DNA of 64,000 bases. Origin: DASVEE01 sp036380735. Lineage in GTDB: Bacteria; Acidobacteriota; Thermoanaerobaculia; Gp7-AA8. The DNA lies in assembly GCA_036380735.1 (NCBI GenBank), contig DASVEE010000034.1, positions 1-64,000 on the forward strand. Reading direction: 5' to 3'. Shown one piece after another: positions 16,573-24,475 of the stretch. Below the pieces are notes generated by a model. It saw only the letters and a list, made by a program, of their open reading frames with translations. It did not search any database and was not told where the DNA came from. A program made the position numbers and the translations under genes. The first letter of the stretch is position 1, and each line of letters begins with the position of its first letter.

Positions 16573-17425
16573 TGGCAATCACATGCTCCATGAACGGCGC
16601 GACCATGCCTTCGGGGGTGAGGCGGCCGCGGAACGTGCTGCCGAGGTCCGGCCAGCAGGTGAGCTGGACGCGGAGACGGCCATAGTTGAAATCGTGGGAG
16701 TAGTCGGTCCGCGCGTGCCGGTTCAGCTGCTTCGCATCGACACCGGCGGCGCTGGTGAAGATCGTCAGCAGTTCGTCGAGCGTGAACGGCGGGTTCTTCA
16801 TGTAGCGCCCCATCTCACCCTGCGCACGCAGGTGGAGCTCGCGGACGGCGCGGCGCTTCCGCACCTCCTGGACGACGCGCGGCACCTCGTGCTCGTTCGC
16901 GCCGCGTACGACGATCATGCCGATCGAAACGAACATGTGCTCGCTCGTCAGGTTCTCGAAGGCCTGCGCCTTCCGGTCGGCGCAGCGCATGCCGTCGATG
17001 GCGTGGTAGAGGTCATCGTCGAAGCCGCCGTTGAAGGAGAGGTAGGCGATCTTCAGACCCGCCGCCTTCAGCGTGCGCAGATACGCACGGTCGGCGAGCT
17101 TCAACCCGTTCGAGACGAGCACGGGATGATGGCCGTGGCGGCGGATATCGGCGATCAGCTCCGGGAGGTCGTCGCGCATCGTCGGCTCCGCGCCGACGAG
17201 CCGTACGAAGCGGCCGCGCGGCAGGCGCGCGAAGATCCCGCTGAGCCACTTCGCATCGAGATCAGGAATCGTGCGGTTCGGGATGTAGCAGTTCTTACAT
17301 CCCATGTTGCACTTGTGCGTGACGTCGACGATGACGGTCTCGTACGGACAGTCCTCGGGCGTAAAGGTGCGTTCGACAGGGGTGGTGGTGAGCTGAGTCG
17401 AGGGTTCGGTGGCGAAAATGGTCAT
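16556..17425 (-). CDS. Radical SAM enzyme
   Basis: A 289-residue radical S-adenosylmethionine protein. The [4Fe-4S] cluster motif CNMGCKNC (CX3CX2C) is near residue 39. The following LVGAEPTMRDDLPELI and PVLVSNGLKL match the GGE-like and SAM-binding strands, with AEP instead of GEP. No extra Cys-rich SPASM tail is seen. It lies 4 bases after the symporter stop and overlaps the PqqC-like gene, so the four genes probably share one mRNA. The substrate may be an amino acid or dicarboxylate brought in by the symporter (inference). It is not recognisably PqqE, BioB, ThiH or another classical enzyme. Confidence 0.85.
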   Translation of the reverse strand: MTIFATEPSTQLTTTPVERTFTPEDCPYETVIVDVTHKCNMGCKNCYIPNRTIPDLDAKWLSGIFARLPRGRFVRLVGAEPTMRDDLPELIADIRRHGHHPVLVSNGLKLADRAYLRTLKAAGLKIAYLSFNGGFDDDLYHAIDGMRCADRKAQAFENLTSEHMFVSIGMIVVRGANEHEVPRVVQEVRKRRAVRELHLRAQGEMGRYMKNPPFTLDELLTIFTSAAGVDAKQLNRHARTDYSHDFNYGRLRVQLTCWPDLGSTFRGRLTPEGMVAPFMEHVIANEGGY

Positions 17426-17429
17426 CTTT

Positions 17430-18773
17430 TTAGAGGTCGACTGCTGCCGGTGTCGGAGTTTGTTTCATCAATTCCACGCCTTCGGAACGCGCGACGTACG
17501 TGGCGATCGTGAGATCGCCTGTGACGTTGAGCGTGGTGCGGCACATGTCGAGGATTCGATCGACGCCGAGGATAATCGCAATGAGCGCCGGATTCACACC
17601 AATTTGCGCAAGTACGACGATGATGAATGGAATCGAGCCCGACGGTACGCCGGCCGTGCCGATGCCGCCGAGAATCGCGAGGTAAACGACCATCAACTGC
17701 TGAGCGACGGTGAGGTCGACGCCGGCGAGCTGCGCGAGGAACAGTACCGTCACGCCTTCATAGAGGGCCGTGCCGTTCTGATTCGCGGTCGCACCCACGG
17801 TGAGCACGAACGAGTTGATGTCGCGCGGCACGCCGAGGTTTTCTTCCGACACCTTCAGCGCCGTGGGGAGCGTGGCGTTCGACGATGAGGTCGAGAACGC
17901 GGTGATCATCACCGTCTTGATGCGGCGGAAGAACTCGATCGGATTGATGCGCGAGAGCAGCGCCACCGACAGCGAGTAGACGCCGAACATGTGCAGCGCG
18001 AGGCCGAGGAGCACCGTCAGCACGAACCACCCGAGGCTGACGAGCAGGCCGAAGCCGAAGCGCGCCGTCATCGTGAAGAGCAGGCAGAAGACGGCGATCG
18101 GCGCCAGCCGCATGATGAGCTGGATCCCCTTCTCGACCGCCTGGTACAGCCCCTCGACGGCAGCGAGCAGCGGCGCGGCCTTGTCGCCGGGGACGAGCGT
18201 CAGCGCGATGCCGAGGAACAGCGTGAAGAACATCAGCGCGAGCATGTCCGGGGTCTCGCGGCCGCCGAGCGAATAGATGATGTTCGTCGGCACCAGCGTC
18301 TTCACGAGCTTCAGCATCGGCGCGTCGGCCACTTTCGGGCCGCCGATCGCGCTCTCCACGGTCTTCTGCGCGTCGGTGCTGTACTGCGCCGCGAGTTGGT
18401 CGCGCACCTCGGGACTGACGCGTTTCCCCGGCTTGATCGTGTTGGCGAGCGTCAGCCCGATGACGACGCTGATCGCGGAAATGATCAGCGTGTACACGAG
18501 CGACTTCACGCCGATGCGCCCGATCCGGCGCAGGTCTCCGAGCCCGGCGACGCCGAGGAGCAGGCTGGAGAAGACGAGCGGCACGACGAGCAGCAGCAGC
18601 AGGCGCAGGAACAGCTGCCCAATGGGATTCGTGACCTGCTCCGCGAGGAACACCAGCGTGGGAGCCTTGGCGCCCATCAGGTGATTCATCGTCCCCCCGA
18701 CCACCGCCCCCGCCACGAGGCCGATCAGGATCTTGGTGTGAAGAGGAACACCCCGCTTTTCGAGCTCTGCCAT
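17430..18773 (-). CDS. Dicarboxylate/amino acid:cation symporter (DAACS family)
   Basis: A 447-residue inner-membrane transporter of the GltP/DctA family. The re-entrant loop signature AFSTSSSNATLPTALK and the helix 7 motif TVGATANQNGTALYEG are intact, as is the final substrate-binding region GIGTAGVPSGS and LGVDRILDMCRTTLNV. These proteins take up glutamate, aspartate or C4-dicarboxylates with H+ or Na+. It is the first gene of the operon with the radical SAM, PqqC-like and acyltransferase-like genes. TACTAT lies 9 bases before its ATG and could be the -10 of a nearly leaderless mRNA. Confidence 0.93.
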   Translation of the reverse strand: MAELEKRGVPLHTKILIGLVAGAVVGGTMNHLMGAKAPTLVFLAEQVTNPIGQLFLRLLLLLVVPLVFSSLLLGVAGLGDLRRIGRIGVKSLVYTLIISAISVVIGLTLANTIKPGKRVSPEVRDQLAAQYSTDAQKTVESAIGGPKVADAPMLKLVKTLVPTNIIYSLGGRETPDMLALMFFTLFLGIALTLVPGDKAAPLLAAVEGLYQAVEKGIQLIMRLAPIAVFCLLFTMTARFGFGLLVSLGWFVLTVLLGLALHMFGVYSLSVALLSRINPIEFFRRIKTVMITAFSTSSSNATLPTALKVSEENLGVPRDINSFVLTVGATANQNGTALYEGVTVLFLAQLAGVDLTVAQQLMVVYLAILGGIGTAGVPSGSIPFIIVVLAQIGVNPALIAIILGVDRILDMCRTTLNVTGDLTIATYVARSEGVELMKQTPTPAAVDL

Positions 18774-18782
18774 GAAGCGGCG

Positions 18783-18788
18783 ATAGTA
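18783..18788 (-). promoter_or_regulatory. -10-like box of the symporter operon
   Basis: On the minus strand TACTAT ends 9 bases before the symporter start. No clear -35 or Shine-Dalgarno is visible. Confidence 0.35.
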
Positions 18789-18831
18789 ACAGGCGCGGGA
18801 AGGGGAGGCAGCAGGAATGGAGTGGGGTGGT

Positions 18832-19038
18832 GATAGGACGAATAGGACCTATGGGACAAATAGGACAGATGGGACAGAGTGTTCGTTTGGGCGTTTGGTG
18901 CTGCGTTGCCCGCTGAATATCGCAACGCGCGGCATCGGAACCCGACAACAACCTGAGATCGACGCGCGCTGATTGATCGCATCGCGCCTCGTCCCATAGG
19001 TCCCATTCGTCCCATTCGTCCTATAGGTCCTATCGTTC
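18832..19038. repeat. 9-bp inverted repeat element with 112-base spacer
   Basis: Left arm 18832-18876 (GATAGGACGAATAGGACC onward) and right arm 18989-19038 (ending TCCTATCGTTCTCC) flank a 112-base GC-rich spacer. The spacer shows no gene, only short self-complementary bits. The element fills the 301-base gap between the symporter start and the antitoxin-like gene. Confidence 0.88.
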
Positions 19039-19074
19039 TCCTGGGCGGCCGTGATGCTGATGCGCGGCCGGCCG

Positions 19075-19284
19075 CTACCCTTCGCGCATCACGCGCGCCG
19101 CTGGAATCAGCTCACCACGGTCGGCTTCCGCGATCGATTCCAGAAGCTCGCCTTCGGTGGCCGCGTCGAGCTCGAAGGTTTCATCACCTTCGCGGGCCAG
19201 CACGGTCACGATGGTGCCGTCGGGGAACTGGTCTCCGTCGATCACGATCTGTCCGGCTTCCACACGTCCTGAGGCGATTCGCAT
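19075..19284 (-). CDS. Small antitoxin-like protein
   Basis: A 69-residue acidic protein: MRIASGRVEAGQIVID, then GTIVTVLAREGDETFEL and a C-terminal helix ESIAEADRGELI. This pattern, a short beta-rich start followed by LLESIAEADRGE, is typical of small antitoxins found beside RelE/ParE-like toxins. No toxin frame is found on either side; the next 37 downstream bases lead into a 9-bp element. It may therefore be an orphan antitoxin, or act with a toxin elsewhere. Confidence 0.6.
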   Translation of the reverse strand: MRIASGRVEAGQIVIDGDQFPDGTIVTVLAREGDETFELDAATEGELLESIAEADRGELIPAARVMREG

Positions 19285-19294
19285 CGCGATGATT

Positions 19295-19897
19295 CTACTC
19301 CCTCTCCTCCACCCTTCCCCCGATCTCCGGCGGCGGGGCGGGGGTGAAGGATTCGCGGATGTCCGTGGTGCTCATGTAGTGCAGCCGCGCGTTCTGTTGG
19401 TACGCGGAGGCGTCGGTCACCAGGCGGTTCAGCAGCTTCACGTGCCGGCGCTCGTGCACGAATCGTTTGAGGTCCGGGTACAGCGCGCCGGCGCCGGCCA
19501 GGGCGAAGACGAAGAGGTTCTCGAACGTCGGGACGAACGGCAGCGCCACTTTGATGAAGCCGCCGAGGAACAGGCCGCCCAGCGCGAACGCTCCGCGCGC
19601 GGCGGGGTCGCCGCTGCGCCAGACGCCGAACGAGCTCCGCTCCAGCGCGTTCATCTCCTGCGCCGCCAGGATGTACTGCGGCACCACCGTATCCATCACC
19701 TCCGTCGTCAGCGCCTGCCAGTAGGCCGCGGAGCCGCCGAACTCGTCGTACGTCTTCCGGATCTGCTGCAGCTTCTTCTCGGCGATGTCGACGAGCTGCA
19801 TCTCGTCGTCCACGCCGCGCCGCCGGTGCTCGCATTCTTCGAGCACGACGAACACCACGCTGCCGAAGTCGTACTCCGGTCCGGCGATGTTCAGCAA
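19295..19897 (-). CDS. Hypothetical protein with central membrane hairpin
   Basis: A 200-residue protein. An acidic, charged N-terminal half (VDIAEKKLQQIRKTYDEFGG) is followed by two adjacent hydrophobic segments (FALGGLFLGGFIKVALPFV and NLFVFALAGAGALYPD). A basic region (FVHERRHVKLLNRLV) and a Pro-rich tail follow. It begins 1 base after the stop of the SPFH lipoprotein gene, so it probably belongs to that operon. The family is not recognised; a membrane partner of the SPFH proteins is possible. Confidence 0.6.
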   Translation of the reverse strand: MLNIAGPEYDFGSVVFVVLEECEHRRRGVDDEMQLVDIAEKKLQQIRKTYDEFGGSAAYWQALTTEVMDTVVPQYILAAQEMNALERSSFGVWRSGDPAARGAFALGGLFLGGFIKVALPFVPTFENLFVFALAGAGALYPDLKRFVHERRHVKLLNRLVTDASAYQQNARLHYMSTTDIRESFTPAPPPEIGGRVEERE

Positions 19898-19898
19898 G

Positions 19899-20900
19899 TT
19901 ACGGCTGCTCCTTCGCCTGCTGGTACTGAATGACGCCGAGCTGCTGCAGCAGCTTGTTGCCGTCGATGATCACGTTGCTGCCGTTCGGCATCTTCGGGAT
20001 CTGGCGGATCTCCTTCTTCTGCAGCGCGTCGATGAGCTGCAGGCTGACGTACGCATCGCCGGCGCTGCTGTTGAGCGCCTGGCGCTCCTTGCGAATGCCC
20101 TCGGCGACCGCCTGCTTCTCCGTCAGCACCGCCTGCGCTTCCTGCTTGCGGCGGACCAGATACGCATCCGATGCACGCTGCGCCTGCACGAGCTCACCCT
20201 GGGCGCGCGTGAGCTGCTCGGTCAGCTCCGACATCTTGTTCTGCAGGTTGGCGATGTTCGCCTCCTGCGTCGCGAGGATCTGCGCTTCGAGCTTCTCGGC
20301 CTGCTTCTCCGCTTCTTTGCGCTGATTGATCAGCGTCTGATAGTCGGGCTTGAACGAGAAGTCGCCGAGGATGACCTGCTCGACGATGATGCCGTGCGGC
20401 TTCAGTTGTGCGTCCAGGACGCGTGTGGCGTCGCGTGCGGCGGCGAAGCGGAGATCGGGGTTGTAGTACTCCTCGGAATCGAGGCGATTGAGCACGTCGC
20501 GGACATAGGCGCGCGCATTCGGACGGACGAGCCTTTCCTCGAGCTCGACGGTCGTCGGCGCCACGAACTGCCAGATGTGCATCGCCTTGGTGGGCTCGAC
20601 GCGCCAGCGCACCGTCACGTCGGTCTCGATGTCGTTGCCGTCGCGCGTCTTGAAGCGGAGGTCGTCCTTCTCGGCGCCCTCGCTCCGTTTCTTCGCGGTC
20701 ATGATCAGCGACTGGGTGGAGATGTCGAACGTCGCCCAGTCATTGATGAACGGCGCGAAGAAATACGTCGCGCCGGGATCGGCGAGCTCTTTCGAGCCGG
20801 TGATCTTGTTGAAGCGGACGCCGACCTGCGTTGCCTCCGTCGTATGCGGAGTGCAGGCGGCGAGTGAGAGCAGAAGCAGTAGTGCCAGTGCAGTTCTCAT
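19899..20900 (-). CDS. SPFH/band 7 domain lipoprotein
   Basis: A 333-residue protein with signal and lipobox LLSLAACTP, so the SPFH domain lies outside the cytoplasm, probably in the periplasm. The prohibitin-like core includes ATYFFAPFINDWATFDIS, IETDVTVRWRVEPTKAM and LNRLDSEEYYNPD. A long coiled coil follows (EAEKQAEKLEAQILATQ through AYLVRRKQEAQAVL). It overlaps the upstream SPFH gene by ATGA. SPFH proteins form large ring or cage assemblies that organise membranes or control proteases; the pair may form a hetero-oligomer like HflK/HflC (inference). Confidence 0.83.
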   Translation of the reverse strand: MRTALALLLLLSLAACTPHTTEATQVGVRFNKITGSKELADPGATYFFAPFINDWATFDISTQSLIMTAKKRSEGAEKDDLRFKTRDGNDIETDVTVRWRVEPTKAMHIWQFVAPTTVELEERLVRPNARAYVRDVLNRLDSEEYYNPDLRFAAARDATRVLDAQLKPHGIIVEQVILGDFSFKPDYQTLINQRKEAEKQAEKLEAQILATQEANIANLQNKMSELTEQLTRAQGELVQAQRASDAYLVRRKQEAQAVLTEKQAVAEGIRKERQALNSSAGDAYVSLQLIDALQKKEIRQIPKMPNGSNVIIDGNKLLQQLGVIQYQQAKEQP

Positions 20901-21964
20901 GGCTTGTTCGCCGACAGACGTCCAAGGTCGGTCGGATCCTCGCTGATGTAGATCGGTCCTTTGATGCCGTTGAGGAGAGCGAGTCCTTTGCGCAGCTTCA
21001 GCAGCTTGTCGGAGCCGGCGCCTTCCATGGCGCGGTTGATGGCTTCGAGCCCCTGCGTCTCTGCCGTCTTCACGATCAGATCGGCCTCGGCGCGGCGGGA
21101 GCGCTCATACAGATCGCGCTCGGCCCGCAGACCGGTGATCTGCGCCTGGAACTCGGCCGTGCGCAGGTTGATCGCGTTCTCACCTTCGGCGGCGGCGCGC
21201 TTGAGGCGCGTCTCGACCTCCGCCTGCTTCGCCAGTGCACGGTTCGTCAATACCGACTGGTCCTGAATCTTCTTCTGTTCCGTGAGCTGCTGGAACGTGT
21301 CGGGATAGTCGTATTGACGGATGACGATGTCGGCGAGCTGCAGTCCGTTTTCGCGGAAGCGCTGCGCCAGCTCGTTCTTCATGTCGCGCGCCTTGAGGAG
21401 ACGCCGGTCGCGATAGAACTCCTCGGCGCGCAACTCGCCGAGGTGCTGCTTGACGGCGGGATCGGTGAAGCGGATGACGACGTTGTCTTCGTACGCTCGG
21501 CCGAACCCGAATTTCGACACCACGAGGAACGGATCCGCAATCCGATAGAGCACCGTCACGTCGACGGCGACGGGATAGCCGTCGACGGTCGGCACGTTGA
21601 TCGCCGCCAGCGAGCGCTGCGACGCGGAGCGCTCCGCCTGGTTGTTCGTGAACTCCAGCGCCTGCAGGTTGCGGCGGAACGTGCGGATCGTCTCGTAGCC
21701 GCGGATCTGGCGCCGGTAGCCGGGCGAGACGATCGACTTCTGCAGGCCCTTGCTCGGGCCGAACGAAACCTGGCGCAGACCGATCTCGTCAGGAGCGACA
21801 TAGGTGATGAGGCAGCCGCGGATGAAGAAGAGCGGAGAAAGGACGAGCAGCACCTTCAGCAGCAGCTTGAAGAACCCGCCACCGCGTGAGGAGAAAGAGG
21901 GGAGATTCACCCGGAAGCCCGCTTTGAAGCGAGGCCCCGATTTGACACTCTCGAACATGTTCAT
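20897..21964 (-). CDS. SPFH/band 7 membrane protein
   Basis: A 355-residue protein with one N-terminal membrane helix (LLLKVLLVLSPLFFIRGCL) and an SPFH domain beginning ITYVAPDEIGLRQVSFGP. It includes DGYPVAVDVTVLYRIADP and VIRQYDYPDTFQQL. A coiled coil runs RALAKQAEVETRLKRAAAEG to RRAEADLIVKTAETQGLEA. ATG 21964 was chosen over an upstream in-frame start because TAAGGA precedes it and the extension has no family resemblance. First gene of the SPFH operon and divergent from ahcY. Confidence 0.83.
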   Translation of the reverse strand: MNMFESVKSGPRFKAGFRVNLPSFSSRGGGFFKLLLKVLLVLSPLFFIRGCLITYVAPDEIGLRQVSFGPSKGLQKSIVSPGYRRQIRGYETIRTFRRNLQALEFTNNQAERSASQRSLAAINVPTVDGYPVAVDVTVLYRIADPFLVVSKFGFGRAYEDNVVIRFTDPAVKQHLGELRAEEFYRDRRLLKARDMKNELAQRFRENGLQLADIVIRQYDYPDTFQQLTEQKKIQDQSVLTNRALAKQAEVETRLKRAAAEGENAINLRTAEFQAQITGLRAERDLYERSRRAEADLIVKTAETQGLEAINRAMEGAGSDKLLKLRKGLALLNGIKGPIYISEDPTDLGRLSANKP

Positions 21965-22161
21965 GGTGTACCGGTTCCTTACGAGGACGGTCCCCGAATG
22001 TTGGTGCTGCCTGGACGATTTGACACCGATTTTAGATGATCTCCCCACGGCGTGCGGGAATACCGGTCGGTAAGTTAGAATTCGCCCTTCCGGTGTGCCG
22101 GCCGACTCACGACTCCCTACCTCGGCGCGCCAGCAGAACCCGACAGGAGTAAAGGATCAGG

Positions 22162-23661
22162 ATGACTGCCACTCTCGAAGTCACGCATCAATTCGACGCC
22201 GCGGCCAGTGCCGGGCGCGAACCGTTCAAAGTCAAAGATCTCTCGCAGGCCACGCTCGGCCGCGCCGAGATCCGCCTCGCCGAGCACGAAATGCCCGGCC
22301 TGATGGCGCTGCGCGCCCAGTACGAGGGGCAGAAGCCGCTCGCCGGCGCGAAAGTCATGGGCTCGCTGCACATGACGATTCAGACCGCCGTGCTGATCGA
22401 AACGCTCAATCTCCTCGGCGCCGACGTGCGCTGGGTCAGCTGCAACATCTTCTCGACCCAGGACCACGCCGCGGCCGCGGTCGTCGTCGGCCGCCCGGAG
22501 AACGGCGGCACCATCGAGAATCCCCGCGGCATCCCGGTGTTCGCGTGGAAAGGCGAGACCCTCGAGGAGTACTGGTGGTGCACGTCCGAGGCGCTGATGT
22601 GGCCGGACGGCAGCGGCCCGACGCTCATCGTCGATGACGGCGGCGACGCGACCCTCCTCCTCCATAAAGGCGTCGAGTACGAAGGCCACGGCCACGTCCC
22701 CGAGTTCAATCCTTCCGACGAGCCGGAAGAGTGGGGCGTCATCCTCGACCTCCTGCGCAGCGAGCTCGCGCGCGATCCGCAGCGCTGGACGCGTGTGGCC
22801 AAAGACGTTCGCGGCGTTTCCGAAGAGACGACCACCGGCGTCCACCGCCTCTATCAGATGCAGGAAGCGGGCGACCTCCTCTTCCCGGCGATCAACGTCA
22901 ATGACTCCGTCACCAAGTCGAAGTTCGACAACATCTACGGCTGCCGCCACTCGGTCATCGACGGCCTCAATCGCGCCACCGACGTCATGATTGCCGGCAA
23001 GCTCGCGGTCGTCTGCGGCTTCGGCGAAGTCGGCAAAGGTTGCGCGCAGGCACTGCGCGGCCAGGGCGCGCGCGTCGTCGTCACCGAAATCGACCCCATC
23101 TGCGCGCTGCAGGCTGCAATGGAAGGCTTCGAAGTGCGCCAGCTCGAAAGCGTGCTCGAAAAGGCCGACATCTTCGTCACCGCCACCGGTAATAAAGACA
23201 TCATTACCGCCGACCACATGGCGCGTATGAAGCACAACGCGATCGTCAGCAACATCGGCCACTTCGATAATGAAATCGACATGGCCGGCCTCAAGAAGTA
23301 CCCGGGCGTGAAGCGCAACAACATCCGCCCGCAGTACGACGAGTGGACGTTCTCCGACGGCCACTCTGTGCTCATCCTCGCCGAAGGGCGTCTGATGAAC
23401 CTCGGCTGCGCGACCGGACATCCGTCGTTCGTGATGTCGGCGTCGTTCACCAATCAGGTTCTTGCACAACTCGCTCTGTGGCAGAACAACGGTGAATACG
23501 GCAAGCAGGTCTATGTGCTGCCGAAGAAGCTGGACGAAGAGGTGGCGCGTCTGCATCTGGCCCACCTCGGCGTCGAGCTGACCACGCTCACGGCCGATCA
23601 GTCGAAGTACCTCGGCATGCCGGTCGAGGGGCCTTACAAATCGGACCACTACCGTTACTAA
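22162..23661 (+). CDS. ahcY: Adenosylhomocysteinase
   Basis: A 499-residue cytoplasmic enzyme that reversibly splits S-adenosylhomocysteine into adenosine and homocysteine, keeping the methyl cycle running. The substrate domain shows LMALRAQYEGQKPLAGAKV and CNIFSTQDHAAAA. NAD binding is marked by VVCGFGEVGKGCAQALRG. The C-terminal signature NLGCATGHPSFVMS and the final SDHYRY tail are intact. The ATG has CAGGAG nearby. I searched the 198-base divergent leader for an SAH riboswitch core and did not see one. A strong terminator follows. Confidence 0.97.
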   Translation: MTATLEVTHQFDAAASAGREPFKVKDLSQATLGRAEIRLAEHEMPGLMALRAQYEGQKPLAGAKVMGSLHMTIQTAVLIETLNLLGADVRWVSCNIFSTQDHAAAAVVVGRPENGGTIENPRGIPVFAWKGETLEEYWWCTSEALMWPDGSGPTLIVDDGGDATLLLHKGVEYEGHGHVPEFNPSDEPEEWGVILDLLRSELARDPQRWTRVAKDVRGVSEETTTGVHRLYQMQEAGDLLFPAINVNDSVTKSKFDNIYGCRHSVIDGLNRATDVMIAGKLAVVCGFGEVGKGCAQALRGQGARVVVTEIDPICALQAAMEGFEVRQLESVLEKADIFVTATGNKDIITADHMARMKHNAIVSNIGHFDNEIDMAGLKKYPGVKRNNIRPQYDEWTFSDGHSVLILAEGRLMNLGCATGHPSFVMSASFTNQVLAQLALWQNNGEYGKQVYVLPKKLDEEVARLHLAHLGVELTTLTADQSKYLGMPVEGPYKSDHYRY

Positions 23662-23691
23662 GCCGTCGCTCAATAGCGTCACTCACAATCG

Positions 23692-23717
23692 AAAAGCGGG
23701 CAATTGCCCGCTTTTTT
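23692..23717 (+). terminator. Rho-independent terminator after ahcY
   Basis: AAAAGCGGGCAA and its perfect complement form a 12-bp palindrome ending in a T run. Confidence 0.92.
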
Positions 23718-23786
23718 GTTTGACACCGCGCCGTGTGATGCACAAAACTCGTTGCGAGTGCTCTTATTTGTGAGGAGGAGAAGTAG

Positions 23787-24338
23787 ATGGCAAGACCGAG
23801 ACAATCAGCGGGTCCGCTTTCCCCGGGACAGGCGAGCTATGTCATAGAACGCCTGATCCGCGACCGCCGGATTTCCAGCGGCGAAGTTTCACGCTATGTC
23901 AGTGAGATGCGGAACGAGATTTCCGAGCTCGAACAGCAGCTCGCGCGTCTCCGCGCAGCACACGGCGGTGAGTCCGGCGGCAGTTCCGCCAGCGGCGCGC
24001 CGGCTCGTGGGGGTGCCCGCCGCGGCCGTCCGCCCGGCAGCGGCAAGCGCGCCGCGGCCGCCCCGACAGGACGCCGCCGCGGCCGTCCGTCGAAAGCCGC
24101 AGCCGCATCCGGCGATCAGAGCAGCAGTGGTGAATCGGCCGCCGCCCCAGCCGGACGCCGCCGCCGGCGCCAGTCGGCGATCACTCCCGAGCAGTTGCAG
24201 TCGCGTCAGCTCCAGGGCCGCTATCTCGCACTGGTGCGGCGCTTCCCCGCCAACAAGCGCGCACAGTACGCCAGGATCGCCAAGGAGCAGGGCCGCGAAG
24301 CCGCCATCAAAGAAATGAGCGGACTACTGAAGAAGTAA
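23787..24338 (+). CDS. AT-hook-containing DNA-binding protein
   Basis: A 183-residue, very basic protein with a strong GAGGAGGAGAAG ribosome binding site. Residues 1-60 form a helical, probably coiled-coil domain (RNEISELEQQLARLRAAH). The middle is low-complexity Ala/Gly/Ser with AT-hook cores: RRGRPPGSGK, RRRGRPSK and the related GRRRRRQS. A C-terminal helical part (RYLALVRRFPANKRAQYAR and REAAIKEMSGLLKK) completes it. It resembles histone-like or HMG-I-like bacterial proteins that bind AT-rich minor grooves. TTGACA at 23720-23725 may be its -35. Chromosome organisation or global regulation is the likely role. Confidence 0.75.
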   Translation: MARPRQSAGPLSPGQASYVIERLIRDRRISSGEVSRYVSEMRNEISELEQQLARLRAAHGGESGGSSASGAPARGGARRGRPPGSGKRAAAAPTGRRRGRPSKAAAASGDQSSSGESAAAPAGRRRRRQSAITPEQLQSRQLQGRYLALVRRFPANKRAQYARIAKEQGREAAIKEMSGLLKK

Positions 24339-24360
24339 AATACCTACAGCATCAAAGAAA

Positions 24361-24388
24361 AAGGCCGGCAGCGATGCCGGCCTTTTTG
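24361..24388 (+). terminator. Rho-independent terminator after the AT-hook gene
   Basis: 10-bp arms (24361-24370 and 24375-24384) with a GCGA loop (GNRA type) and a T run. It also precedes the converging IPT gene. Confidence 0.9.
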
Positions 24389-24475
24389 CTTTTGCTAATG
24401 AATTGCAGTGGCGGGTGAATACCGCTCCACAAGATCCGTAAATCCGAACTTGTGAAACTCCCCCGGCGCGGCGCC

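Noticed and set aside
21965..22161. SAH riboswitch before ahcY
   Set aside because: I looked for the conserved GC-rich core and pairing of the class and did not find it; a covariance model search would settle this.
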